A model generated the notes under the pieces. That model did not search any database. It was not told the DNA's origin and was given only the letters and a program-made list of their open reading frames with translations. Shown here piece by piece: positions 44,773 through 53,165 of a stretch of 64,000 bases of DNA (its first letter is position 1; every line of letters starts with the position of its first letter). Source of the DNA: Nitrospina sp. GTDB taxonomy: Bacteria; Nitrospinota; Nitrospinia; Nitrospinales; VA-1. Made by a program: the position numbers and the translations under genes. Location: NCBI GenBank assembly GCA_018673915.1, contig JABHBK010000008.1:59440-123439 (forward strand), written 5' to 3'.

Positions 44773-45219
44773 TTAGGCGAGTGATCGAATGACATCTTTC
44801 TTGCCTATAATACCGACCAGCTTATTTCCATCCAGAACGGGAAGGGTGTGGACATCATTTTCTGCCATTAGCGTTGTGATTTCGCTGAGGTCTGTATCCA
44901 GAGAAACGGTGATGAGATTTTTGTGGTAAATATCGTCAATCTTGGAGCCGGTCAATTTTTTCACATCAGACTCAAACTTCTTTTCACTTTCTAAGAATAA
45001 CACTGCATCAAACAGGGCAATAACGGTAGGGATGTGCAGGTTCTTATTCTGTTCAATCAAATCTCCCTGGGTGACCACACCGAGAACTTTTCCCGTATCA
45101 TCAATAACTGGAACTCCATTAAAATGATTTTCGATGAATAGTTTGGATAGGTCGCTGATGGGCTGATCTTTATTCACCGTAATCACATTCCGGGTCATTA
45201 TATCGCGTGCTGTTTTCAT
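44773..45219 (-). CDS. Tandem CBS-domain protein
   Basis: 148 residues made of a CBS pair: ARDIMTRNVITVNKDQPISDLSKLFIENHFNGVPVID ... VVTQGDLIEQ and, after an insert of about 35 residues, DDIYHKNLITVSLDTDLSEITTLMAENDVHTLPVLDGNKLVGIIGKKDVIRSL. Such stand-alone pairs bind adenine nucleotides or S-adenosylmethionine and sense energy state. No partner domain. It lies downstream of lptF's operon neighbours on the minus strand, with no obvious functional link. Confidence 0.9.
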   Translation of the reverse strand: MKTARDIMTRNVITVNKDQPISDLSKLFIENHFNGVPVIDDTGKVLGVVTQGDLIEQNKNLHIPTVIALFDAVLFLESEKKFESDVKKLTGSKIDDIYHKNLITVSLDTDLSEITTLMAENDVHTLPVLDGNKLVGIIGKKDVIRSLA

Positions 45220-45248
45220 TAAGCTCTCCGCTTTTGTAAGATTTGGTT

Positions 45249-46553
45249 TCAGCCCTGCTTCTTATGTTTAGATACTTTTCTTAGCTGGTCTATTCCATCC
45301 AAGGTCGGCCTTGCTGAAATAGGTTTTCGGTTCCCGAATCCTTTTTGGGATAACTTTTTATTCGGTTTCCGAAATAAGCCAAATAAGCCTTTGAAAAATT
45401 CTAAAATTGTCATTAGGAACCCGATAAATACTTCAAGGAATTTGAAGGGCAGCTCCTTTTGCATTTTATAAACAACATAGATGACCACAAGAGTAAGGAA
45501 TAAATTAGGGATCCAGACAGAAGTGTAGGAATGGATTTTTCCTATTCTCCCGAGGTTCTGAGTCATAATTAGACCCACATAGTAAAACATGATAACAGCC
45601 AGAGTTATTCCAAAACTGCCCGATTTTCCTGACCGGCTTGATTTGATTCCCAGTGGCGCTCCAAGGAATGCAAATAGCAGGCATGTAAATGGAATGGAGA
45701 ATTTTTTGCTCAATTCCACCTCGGGTCCAGAGGTGGGCAATCCTTTTTTCTTCATCTCCTTTATTTTTTCATTAATTTTTGGCAGAGATAATTCCCTATT
45801 CCCGACAAGGGCTTTTTGCTCTAATCTTTCTGTATCAGGCAGGCTAAGGTTGATATCGTATCGGTCAAAATTCAAAGTCTGGTAATCGCTGCCTTTGTTG
45901 CTCAAGTCATGGATGGTTCCGTTATTTAGCTTAAGTTGAATTTTAAGGGTTTCTCGATTGGAAAATATAACTCCCTCTTGAGAGGTGATAATTTGTGGGG
46001 ATTCTGGCTTACTGGTATCAGCAATAAATACGCCTTTGAGTAATGAGTTTTCTTGATGCTCTTTTACCAAAAGGATCAGATTTTTAAAGTCCCGGTTGAA
46101 TACATTAGGTTTTATGTCTACGTTTGCCCGGTTTTTGATGATGTCATATACGAGGACTTTGTAAGACTGGTTGCCCCAGGGGAGAGCCCAGAACATTACG
46201 ATATTTGCCAAAAAATAGGCAATTAATGAAAAAATTAATACGGGTTTCATCAATTCCATAAAGCTCATGTTGCAGGCTTTCATGGCAACCCACTCGTTAT
46301 GCGCTGAAAATTGATTGAAAGTGACCACCGAAGCCATGAGGACGGCCATGGGAATGGTGATGGCAAGAAAGGCGGGGGATATATAGACCATCATCATGAG
46401 TAGTTCCATGGAGGAAACACCGCGATTGACGATCATTTCAGCCATAAACAAAAACTTATCCAGATATAGAACCATTGTCATGGCAAAAATACTGATCAGG
46501 AACATCTTTATTAGTTCCCCTAAGATATATTTATCAATAATTTTGAAAAACAT
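45249..46553 (-). CDS. lptF: LPS export permease LptF/LptG family
   Basis: 434 residues. The N-terminus DKYILGELIKMFLISIFAMTMVLYLDKFLFMAE and the first three helices, a periplasmic beta-jellyroll domain (about 130-265) and three C-terminal helices (about 285-375) match LptF/LptG. These form the transmembrane part of the LptB2FGC transporter that carries LPS outward. A basic C-terminal extension of about 60 residues (RKPNKKLSQKGFGNRKPISARP) is unusual. The letter F over G is a guess; no second copy lies beside it. Confidence 0.85.
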   Translation of the reverse strand: MFFKIIDKYILGELIKMFLISIFAMTMVLYLDKFLFMAEMIVNRGVSSMELLMMMVYISPAFLAITIPMAVLMASVVTFNQFSAHNEWVAMKACNMSFMELMKPVLIFSLIAYFLANIVMFWALPWGNQSYKVLVYDIIKNRANVDIKPNVFNRDFKNLILLVKEHQENSLLKGVFIADTSKPESPQIITSQEGVIFSNRETLKIQLKLNNGTIHDLSNKGSDYQTLNFDRYDINLSLPDTERLEQKALVGNRELSLPKINEKIKEMKKKGLPTSGPEVELSKKFSIPFTCLLFAFLGAPLGIKSSRSGKSGSFGITLAVIMFYYVGLIMTQNLGRIGKIHSYTSVWIPNLFLTLVVIYVVYKMQKELPFKFLEVFIGFLMTILEFFKGLFGLFRKPNKKLSQKGFGNRKPISARPTLDGIDQLRKVSKHKKQG

Positions 46554-46681
46554 TTAACAGTGGTTGCCTTTTGAAGATGTAGTGGTTGGCTGGAATTTTG
46601 ATAAAGAAACGTTTCTTTTCATTAACTCGCTCATTATACTATATCCCGACTGCTGGAACATACCTTGCCTTCTTTAATTTA

Positions 46682-47566
46682 ATGACTAAATCAATCAAAA
46701 CTTATCAGCATAAAAGGTTGCCTCACTGGTTAAAAACCAGGTTGCCAAGAACCCGTAAATTTTTTCAATTGAAATCCCTTTTAAAAGAAAATGGATTGAA
46801 TACAGTTTGTGAATCGGCATCTTGCCCCAACATAGGGACTTGTTGGGATGCAGGCACTTTGACCTTTATGATTCTTGGAGATACATGTACTCGCGCCTGT
46901 CGGTTTTGCGATGTCCCCACCGGAAGTCTGAATCAACCCGACTCGAATGAGCCCGATAAGGTTGCGCTTTCACTATCAAGGTTAGATTTGAAATTTGCCG
47001 TCATAACTTCTGTGGATCGTGATGATTTGCCAGACGGTGGGGCAGGGCACTGGGTTAAAACCATTGCGGCGATTAGAAGTCACTGCCCAGAAATAAAAAT
47101 CGAAGCATTGATACCCGATTTTCAGGGAGACATGAAGTTAGTCCGGCAGGTTTGTGAAGCTCGACCCAATGTGCTGGCTCACAATCTTGAAACTGTGGAG
47201 TCTCTGCAAAGGCAAGTGCGTCCTCAGTGCCGTTACGAATGGTCCCTGAATACTTTAAAAACCGCAGGGAAAACGGAAGGTGTTCTCGTAAAGAGTGGAC
47301 TCATGCTGGGCTTGGGTGAAAAAAGGGAAGAAGTGATCCAAGCCATGCGTGACCTTGTTGAAGTCGGATGCCAAATTCTTTCGATGGGACAATATCTTAG
47401 GCCTACTCCGGCTCATGCAGAGGTTATTGAGTTCATTCACCCCGATAGTTTTGCAGAATATAAAGAAATAGGCGAATCACTCGGCTTAAAACATGTGGAA
47501 GCAGGTCCCCTTGTTCGAAGTTCCTACCTTGCAGATCAGCAAGCCCGCGCCGTTGGGTTAGATTAA
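46682..47566 (+). CDS. lipA: Lipoyl synthase
   Basis: About 294 residues from the ATG at 46682, where the usual LipA N-terminus (RLPHWLKTRLP) begins; a TTG at 46586 would add 32 residues not typical of the family. This radical SAM enzyme inserts two sulfurs into octanoyl groups. The auxiliary cluster cysteines are C43, C48 and C54 (CESASCPNIGTC) and the radical SAM cluster C69-x3-C73-x2-C76. It ends with SSYLA/D-like RSSYLADQQAR. No Shine-Dalgarno is obvious at this start. It is transcribed away from lptF. Confidence 0.92.
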   Translation: MTKSIKTYQHKRLPHWLKTRLPRTRKFFQLKSLLKENGLNTVCESASCPNIGTCWDAGTLTFMILGDTCTRACRFCDVPTGSLNQPDSNEPDKVALSLSRLDLKFAVITSVDRDDLPDGGAGHWVKTIAAIRSHCPEIKIEALIPDFQGDMKLVRQVCEARPNVLAHNLETVESLQRQVRPQCRYEWSLNTLKTAGKTEGVLVKSGLMLGLGEKREEVIQAMRDLVEVGCQILSMGQYLRPTPAHAEVIEFIHPDSFAEYKEIGESLGLKHVEAGPLVRSSYLADQQARAVGLD

Positions 47567-47572
47567 TTCCGT

Positions 47573-48424
47573 TCAAGCACTCTGAAGAAAAAGACTCACT
47601 GTTTCATTGTACTCTTTATGTATTTCTTCTTTTAGGTCAGGGAGAATAATTTGGCCAGAAACTTGTAGTCTTTCCCAATTTTCCTCGTCCAATGCAGGCG
47701 TGGTTGCGCTTTCTCCACTACACCCTAGTTTCATAGTATTAGCCAGTATATCTGCATAATAAAGGATAGACGATTCCATAGAGTAATTGGGGGCAATGGC
47801 AGGTTTATGATGGAACTCGGTTGTTTCTATATGAAACTCTGAAAGATTCCATTTTTCAAGAAGCCTTCCCCCTAATTCCGCGTGGTTGAATCCCAATTCA
47901 TGGTCCTCTAAAACATGTAGAGGCTGATTTTGAGATTGAGCCTCTAGTAGAATTTTTAAGGTTAGCTCTGGGAGCTTGGTGCATAAAACAATCTGACCAA
48001 TATCATGAAGCATCCCGGCGACAAAAAATTTTTCGGGATCCAGAACCTCATTATAGGAAGCCAGTTTTCTGGCAATTAGGCCGCAGGCAATGGCGTGTTG
48101 CCAGAAAGATTCCATATTTATTACCGAATTAGGGATGGAGTTGAACTGGTCGATGACGACGGTGGATAGTAAAAGGTTGCTTAGTTCATCGGTACCAATC
48201 CAACCTATGGCATGAGAGACTTTTTCGATTTTGGCCGGAAGCCCATAATAAGCACTGTTTACAATTTTTAATAATCGGGTAGTGAGACCGCTGTCGTAAA
48301 TAATAATCTCCCCGATTTCCGCAAAGGAAGAATTCTTGTCAGACATAGCCTCTTGAAATTGGTAGTACACACTGGGAAGGGAGACAATAGAAACGTCATC
48401 ATCGAGCAAATCTTGGATATCCAA
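47573..48424 (-). CDS. HDOD-domain protein
   Basis: 283 residues. The HDOD region is at about 15-205, with AIGWIGTDELSNLLLS and the incomplete HD motif MLHDIGQIVL, as in this HD-related group. Most HDOD proteins take part in signal transduction and lack full metal-binding sites. The start is TTG at 48424 with GGAGGTG six bases upstream; no nearby ATG fits. No GGDEF or receiver partner adjoins it. Confidence 0.87.
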   Translation of the reverse strand: MDIQDLLDDDVSIVSLPSVYYQFQEAMSDKNSSFAEIGEIIIYDSGLTTRLLKIVNSAYYGLPAKIEKVSHAIGWIGTDELSNLLLSTVVIDQFNSIPNSVINMESFWQHAIACGLIARKLASYNEVLDPEKFFVAGMLHDIGQIVLCTKLPELTLKILLEAQSQNQPLHVLEDHELGFNHAELGGRLLEKWNLSEFHIETTEFHHKPAIAPNYSMESSILYYADILANTMKLGCSGESATTPALDEENWERLQVSGQIILPDLKEEIHKEYNETVSLFLQSA

Positions 48425-48513
48425 AAAAACACCTCCGCGGCCTCTTGGAATATCCAGGTCTCCCCGAGCCTGAATATAATTAGCTATCTGTTTAAAATGT
48501 TATTTGTAGATCG

Positions 48514-48529
48514 AACCAAAATATTGGTT
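48514..48529. repeat. Short perfect inverted repeat between divergent genes
   Basis: AACCAA-AATA-TTGGTT, six-base arms, lies between the leftward HDOD gene and the rightward transglycosylase gene. It could be a small operator. No regulator is identified. Confidence 0.25.
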
Positions 48530-48636
48530 TAGTAATATTATGATATGCGGGTCTGTAAGTAAATAAAATTTTACAAAATTGTTCTGGAATACACTTTTGG
48601 CATGTAGTTTGCTCTTTTGATAGAAATGAAGCAATT

Positions 48637-49452
48637 GTGTCAATTTTTCGTCTTGAGGCTCCTGTGCTGAACTCTAATATTGGTCTGCAAGGTTTGGAAC
48701 GCTTAACTTCTCCTTATAAACCTGAGAAGAATGTGAGCCTGGAATATTCAGACCCTTTTTATTCTGTTTTGATCAAACATCAGTTGAATATGATTCGAGC
48801 TTGGAGTCCGGCAGGGAATGATCGTTCGTCTGAGATAGATCCTTTTTCACTTTCTAAAGTGCTTCTTAAATTAAAAAATATGACAAATACAGCAGAAGCA
48901 TTTCGTTCACCGATCAATTCCCAACGAGCTACTCAGTCCTATGAGACAGCACAACAACTCAAGGAAGGGGACTTGAGCAAATCTTCTCTTAAGGTAATGA
49001 CAGGTCGTGTTGCTGAAAAAAATGGTGTTCCTGAAGGATTATTCCAAAAATTAATTCAAACAGAATCTAGTTTTGATCCCGAAGCGTTGAGCCCAAAAGG
49101 TGCGATGGGTTTAGGCCAGATAATGCCGGAAACAGCCAAAGAATTAGGGTTGGGTATTGCAGATGATAAAGCTCCCGGTTCTGTTTGGCACCCTGAATCA
49201 AATTTAGATGCCTCGGCCCGCTATCTGAAAAAACTTTATGATAAATATCGTAAAGAAGGAATTTCTGAGAAAGAGGCATGGAGTTTTGCCGCGGGAGCTT
49301 ACAATGCGGGGATGGGAAATATTGCCAAGGCTATTAAGAAAATTTCTTTCGAACCGGTAAAAACCTGGAACCAAGTGGCTGAAGTGCTTCCACAAATTAC
49401 CGGTAAATACTCTCAGGAAACCATTCGTTATGTGAATCGATTACGAGCTTAG
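48637..49452 (+). CDS. Lytic transglycosylase (SLT domain)
   Basis: 271 residues from a GTG at 48637. The C-terminal half (about 125-270) is a soluble-lytic-transglycosylase domain: the catalytic Glu143 in IQTESSFDPEALS, then GAMGLGQIMPETAKELG, NLDASARYL and GAYNAGMGNI. It cleaves peptidoglycan between MurNAc and GlcNAc to anhydro-MurNAc. The N-terminal half is unrelated and there is no clear signal peptide, so export is uncertain. It overlaps the convergent glycosyltransferase gene by four bases. Confidence 0.87.
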   Translation: MSIFRLEAPVLNSNIGLQGLERLTSPYKPEKNVSLEYSDPFYSVLIKHQLNMIRAWSPAGNDRSSEIDPFSLSKVLLKLKNMTNTAEAFRSPINSQRATQSYETAQQLKEGDLSKSSLKVMTGRVAEKNGVPEGLFQKLIQTESSFDPEALSPKGAMGLGQIMPETAKELGLGIADDKAPGSVWHPESNLDASARYLKKLYDKYRKEGISEKEAWSFAAGAYNAGMGNIAKAIKKISFEPVKTWNQVAEVLPQITGKYSQETIRYVNRLRA

Positions 49453-51800
49453 TGCCTATTAACTACCTCTTCTGCAATCGCAGTTATCTTCTTTTCCCAA
49501 TTGAAAATATAACGCTTCCTGTCCTCAAGTGTGGAGTTGTGGAGAAATTCCAGTTTCTCGCTGGAGTGCAAAACTTCATCAATCATTGCCGATAAAGTTT
49601 CATCCTGGTCTGCTGGAAATCGCTGTTGCGGAGGGGTAATTATTTCTGCATTTTCAGGGATGTCACTGACGAGGCAGGGTAAGCCACATGCCATTGCTTC
49701 CAGAAGGGAGTTTGAGAGGCCTTCGAGATAGGATGGAAATACGAATAGGTCACAACCCGGTAGAATTTTCATTACATCTTCTCGCCAACCCGTAAATATA
49801 ACTCTGTCCTTCAAACCAAGTTGCTTTACTAAATCCTGTAACGTTTTGAGCAGAGGGCCTTCTCCAATTATAAGCAATACTGCTTTATTGGAATCAACCT
49901 TTGCAAAAGCCCTGATTAAACATTGAATGTTTTTTCTTGCGATCAACAAACCGGTTGTGACGACCAAAAATGATTCTTCTTGAAGACCAAATTCTTTTAG
50001 GATTTCTTTCCTTTGTTCGGGTCTATCAAGCTTTGATTCGGTGATATTGTTGTAAATTATTGGAACTTTGGTTTCCCCGAGTTCAGTCAATTCAGTCTTA
50101 ATGGATTCACTATTTGCCACCAGCGAATCTGAGATGGCGATACCAAATTTATCTAGAAGCCGTTTTAACCTATAAATAATAGTGTAGTTGCCAAAGGTGA
50201 ATTCTCTTTTCTCCTTCATCGTGCGAATAAATGTGAGGATAGGGGAGCCTGTTATCCATTTTGCAGGAGCGCAAAGGCAGGCATAGGCTAGAGAGAAAAT
50301 AGAGATTAACTGAACTTTTTCTCTGTATGCTACCCAAGCAGTAAACCAGGGAGCCAAGGTAAAAAAATATATCCAGAATAATAACGTATTATGATTTTTA
50401 AAGGGTGTGGGTAAGATATGCGGAATTAAGTTTGGATGCTTATAGGGAAATAGTTCTACCGCTACATAATGAACCTTCCAACCCTGTTCCAAATAGGCAT
50501 TGATTTTCATTTGCAGACGTTTACAAAAACCGCCGGGTTTATGTTTATAGTAAACGGTTAGAACTTTGAATGACGCATCCATGCTATTTGTCATAGAGTT
50601 GTGCGGTAATTCGGTTTTATTTAAAAGTTCCTGATAAATACCATGCAGTTGCTTAGCTTGTACTTCCCAGGAACCAAAATCGGACTCTAGCTTCAACCTT
50701 GCTTGTGTGCCCAAGCGATCACGCAGTTCGGAAGATTCGATCAATTGGCTCAACTTTGCTTTGATCTCTTTTGAGTTGGCTGGGGTTACCAGAAACCCAT
50801 TGCTCCCATCATCTATAATTTCAGGGATACCGCCTGTTGCACTGGCAACAGAGGGCAATCCGGTTGCCATCGCCTCGAGCAGAGAATTTGGAGTGCCTTC
50901 GTGCAAGCTGGGAAGAACGAAAATATCTGCTGCGTTTAACCATGTGGCAATCATTTCGTTTGATACCGAGCCTACTAGATCAATTTTTCTGTCTAAATTT
51001 AATTCTTTTATTTCATAGGCTAAGGATTCGTGTTCTTCCCCACTCCCAACAATACAGAGATGAATATCGTCTCTCGTTTGCAGAAGATCAGAAAGGGCAT
51101 GGATTAAATATTTATGACCTTTATTCTTGGTTAGGCTCCCTGTAGATAAAATTATCAGCTTGTTCTCAGGCAATTTTAAAGTAGCGCGAGCAGATAACTT
51201 ATCTCGGGGTTTGAATTGTTCCAGATCGATGCCATTGGGGATTACGAATATATTATTATTGCTCAGCTTGGTTAATTGATTTTTGAAATGCTGATTTTCA
51301 CAAATTATTACATCAGCTCTTTCTAATATTGATTTAAAAATAGTTGAAAGGATTGGTGTTTTTAGAAAAAATATGTCTGAACCCCATAGTGTTATGACAA
51401 TGGGTTTTGGCTTAATGAGAGAGACAACCACTGATACTATGCCGGCTAAGGACCAGAAGGCGTGCAGAACTTGCGATTTTCTAGAGGACCGAAGTGTCGC
51501 AATGATAAAAGCTAAAAACAAAAAAGGAATTTGAAATAGTGACCAACGTTTTTGTTTCAAACGATTGGCGATTCCTGTCCCGTAAGCAACTTTTTGTGCT
51601 GACCGGGGAAAGAAATATTTAAATCGGGTTAAGCTGATTTCCGGAGGTAACGATAACGGGCTGGCATCCTGAGTATCTGGAGCTACTATTTCTACTTGCG
51701 CTCCCAATTTAGCGATTCCACAGGCAATTTTTAGAATGAAGTTGCCGGCATAGTCCCCTTCATACCTGGGAAAAGAAGTGGTGAGGAAGCTGATTGTCAT
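49449..51800 (-). CDS. Double GT4 glycosyltransferase (two GT-B enzymes in one protein)
   Basis: About 783 residues from the ATG at 51800 (MTISFLTTSFPRYEGDY). Residues about 1-395 form one GT4 module with the E-x7-E donor-site motif E301-G-T-P-N-S-L-L-E309, and about 415-783 a second with its own motif near 692-700 (LEGLSNSLLEAMACGLP). The two halves are only distantly alike, so this is a fusion of different GT4 enzymes, not a recent duplication. It probably adds two sugars in turn to a surface glycan or glycolipid. A short gene with a strong promoter lies 33 bases upstream on the same strand. Confidence 0.88.
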   Translation of the reverse strand: MTISFLTTSFPRYEGDYAGNFILKIACGIAKLGAQVEIVAPDTQDASPLSLPPEISLTRFKYFFPRSAQKVAYGTGIANRLKQKRWSLFQIPFLFLAFIIATLRSSRKSQVLHAFWSLAGIVSVVVSLIKPKPIVITLWGSDIFFLKTPILSTIFKSILERADVIICENQHFKNQLTKLSNNNIFVIPNGIDLEQFKPRDKLSARATLKLPENKLIILSTGSLTKNKGHKYLIHALSDLLQTRDDIHLCIVGSGEEHESLAYEIKELNLDRKIDLVGSVSNEMIATWLNAADIFVLPSLHEGTPNSLLEAMATGLPSVASATGGIPEIIDDGSNGFLVTPANSKEIKAKLSQLIESSELRDRLGTQARLKLESDFGSWEVQAKQLHGIYQELLNKTELPHNSMTNSMDASFKVLTVYYKHKPGGFCKRLQMKINAYLEQGWKVHYVAVELFPYKHPNLIPHILPTPFKNHNTLLFWIYFFTLAPWFTAWVAYREKVQLISIFSLAYACLCAPAKWITGSPILTFIRTMKEKREFTFGNYTIIYRLKRLLDKFGIAISDSLVANSESIKTELTELGETKVPIIYNNITESKLDRPEQRKEILKEFGLQEESFLVVTTGLLIARKNIQCLIRAFAKVDSNKAVLLIIGEGPLLKTLQDLVKQLGLKDRVIFTGWREDVMKILPGCDLFVFPSYLEGLSNSLLEAMACGLPCLVSDIPENAEIITPPQQRFPADQDETLSAMIDEVLHSSEKLEFLHNSTLEDRKRYIFNWEKKITAIAEEVVNRH

Positions 51801-51833
51801 AGGGCTTTTTAGGTTCATGCCTTGCCCAATGGC

Positions 51834-52013
51834 CTAAAGTTTGACAATTAAAGATTTTGAAAGTAACAGGTTTTTTAAGCGAGCTTTTTTCCGCAAGTTT
51901 TCTAAAACTCCTGTTTTTGCTTCTGACCCATATGAGGAGTGCTTCTTTTCTGCAAATCGATCTCTTAAAAACGCAACGACAATATCTTTTCCTTTTTCTG
52001 GAATATCAAACAT
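51834..52013 (-). CDS. Small basic protein (59 residues) upstream of the glycosyltransferase
   Basis: The ATG at 52013 is preceded by AAGGAGA at six bases and reads 59 codons to TAG at 51836-51834. The product begins MFDIPEKGKDIVVAFLRDRF and is Lys/Arg-rich, with no membrane segment. A near-consensus promoter lies 99 bases upstream of the ATG (annotated separately). It is first in a leftward transcript with the double glycosyltransferase. Family unknown. Alternatively it could be a leader peptide, although 59 codons is long for that. Confidence 0.65.
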   Translation of the reverse strand: MFDIPEKGKDIVVAFLRDRFAEKKHSSYGSEAKTGVLENLRKKARLKNLLLSKSLIVKL

Positions 52014-52111
52014 ACGGGGTCTCCTTTTCGCTAGGAACCGATCCCAAGGCCATATATTTCTTAGGGGACGGACCTTGAAATACCTTAATATTGCAGGGAT
52101 TGATTCTCATT

Positions 52112-52139
52112 ATTATCCATATATCTCTTTATTTGTCAA
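52112..52139 (-). promoter_or_regulatory. Near-consensus sigma-70 promoter for the small protein and glycosyltransferase
   Basis: On the minus strand TTGACA (52139-52134, six of six) is followed after 16 bases by GATAAT (52117-52112, five of six). Transcription would start near 52105, giving a leader of about 90 bases before the small gene's ATG. Confidence 0.65.
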
Positions 52140-52180
52140 TAAGTTATAAGAAATATCAGTTCTGGGGAAATGATGCAGGT

Positions 52181-53047
52181 TCAGCGAAGTTTTCTTAAAC
52201 CCAGAGTTTCTCTAAAGAGATGCGTGATTACGAAGAACAGGTTTTCCTTTTTTTCAACGAGGCGGCGGAGAGTATAAGGCAACCAGGCTTTCCCGTAGGG
52301 GACATAAACTCTTACCCGATATCCTTTTTCTTTAAGTATTTTTTGTAGATCCCTGCGGACTCCATACAACATTTCAAAATAAAAGGATTTTGGATCAATA
52401 CTTTCTTGAGAAATAAAATCCAGAATTTTCACCAGCAGATTTTCATCATGAGTTGCAATGGCGGGCTGGTGGCCTTCTTTAAGTAATTGGCATGCGAGCT
52501 TTAAAAAGTTCTCCCTTATTTTATCCATGGATTGGTAGGCTACTTCCGAAGGCTCTTTATAAGCTCCTTTGCAGAGTCTCAATGATATTTTATTTTCGAT
52601 GCAGTGACGAACATCATCTTCTGAGCGATACAGATAAGCCTGGATGGCCTGGCCAATACATGGATGAATACGGTGCACTTCTTCACAAATATCGAGGGTG
52701 CTCTGAGTGCGAGAGGAATCTTCCATATCTAAGCGGATGGTGTGATTGCCGAGTACCCTTGCCAATTGTATTATGTTTTCCTGGCAGAATCTTTTATCAA
52801 TGTCCAAACCTAATTGGGAGAGTTTGATAGAAAAATCGAGCGAATGGTTAATGCTGTCGAGAGATTCAAATAGCTGTAGATAATCCAATTTTGCTTCTGC
52901 TGCCTGTTGGCGAGTGATTACGCTTTCTCCAAGAATATCTATGCTGGAAAAGTATCCAGACTCGTTAATCTTGCGAATAGAGGGTATAGCTGTTTTTAGG
53001 TCAGAACCTGCAATAAAACGCTTGGCAAATGGGTAGAGGAGTTTCAT
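52181..53047 (-). CDS. Proline dehydrogenase
   Basis: 288 residues, a single-domain PRODH (FAD-dependent oxidation of L-proline to pyrroline-5-carboxylate). The barrel motifs TIRLDMEDSS, SLRLCKGAYKEP and FYFEMLYGVRRDLQKIL, and the substrate-binding YVPYGKAWLPYTLRRLVEK, are present. It lacks the C-terminal aldehyde dehydrogenase and the ribbon-helix-helix domain of PutA. No P5C dehydrogenase gene is adjacent. Confidence 0.93.
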   Translation of the reverse strand: MKLLYPFAKRFIAGSDLKTAIPSIRKINESGYFSSIDILGESVITRQQAAEAKLDYLQLFESLDSINHSLDFSIKLSQLGLDIDKRFCQENIIQLARVLGNHTIRLDMEDSSRTQSTLDICEEVHRIHPCIGQAIQAYLYRSEDDVRHCIENKISLRLCKGAYKEPSEVAYQSMDKIRENFLKLACQLLKEGHQPAIATHDENLLVKILDFISQESIDPKSFYFEMLYGVRRDLQKILKEKGYRVRVYVPYGKAWLPYTLRRLVEKKENLFFVITHLFRETLGLRKLR

Positions 53048-53165
53048 AAGTCACTGGACGATAGGCATTTGCTTATATAAAAATATAGGCCTCCAAAATA
53101 ATGTTGTCCAGTTTTAGGGGGGAATATAAATTGGAATAAGCGACACTACAAATCTTGTCGGCTAA

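Noticed and set aside
51841..52149. Plus-strand open frame of about 100 codons starting at a TTG
   Set aside because: No ribosome site, no recognisable protein, and it is antisense to a better supported short gene and its promoter on the minus strand.
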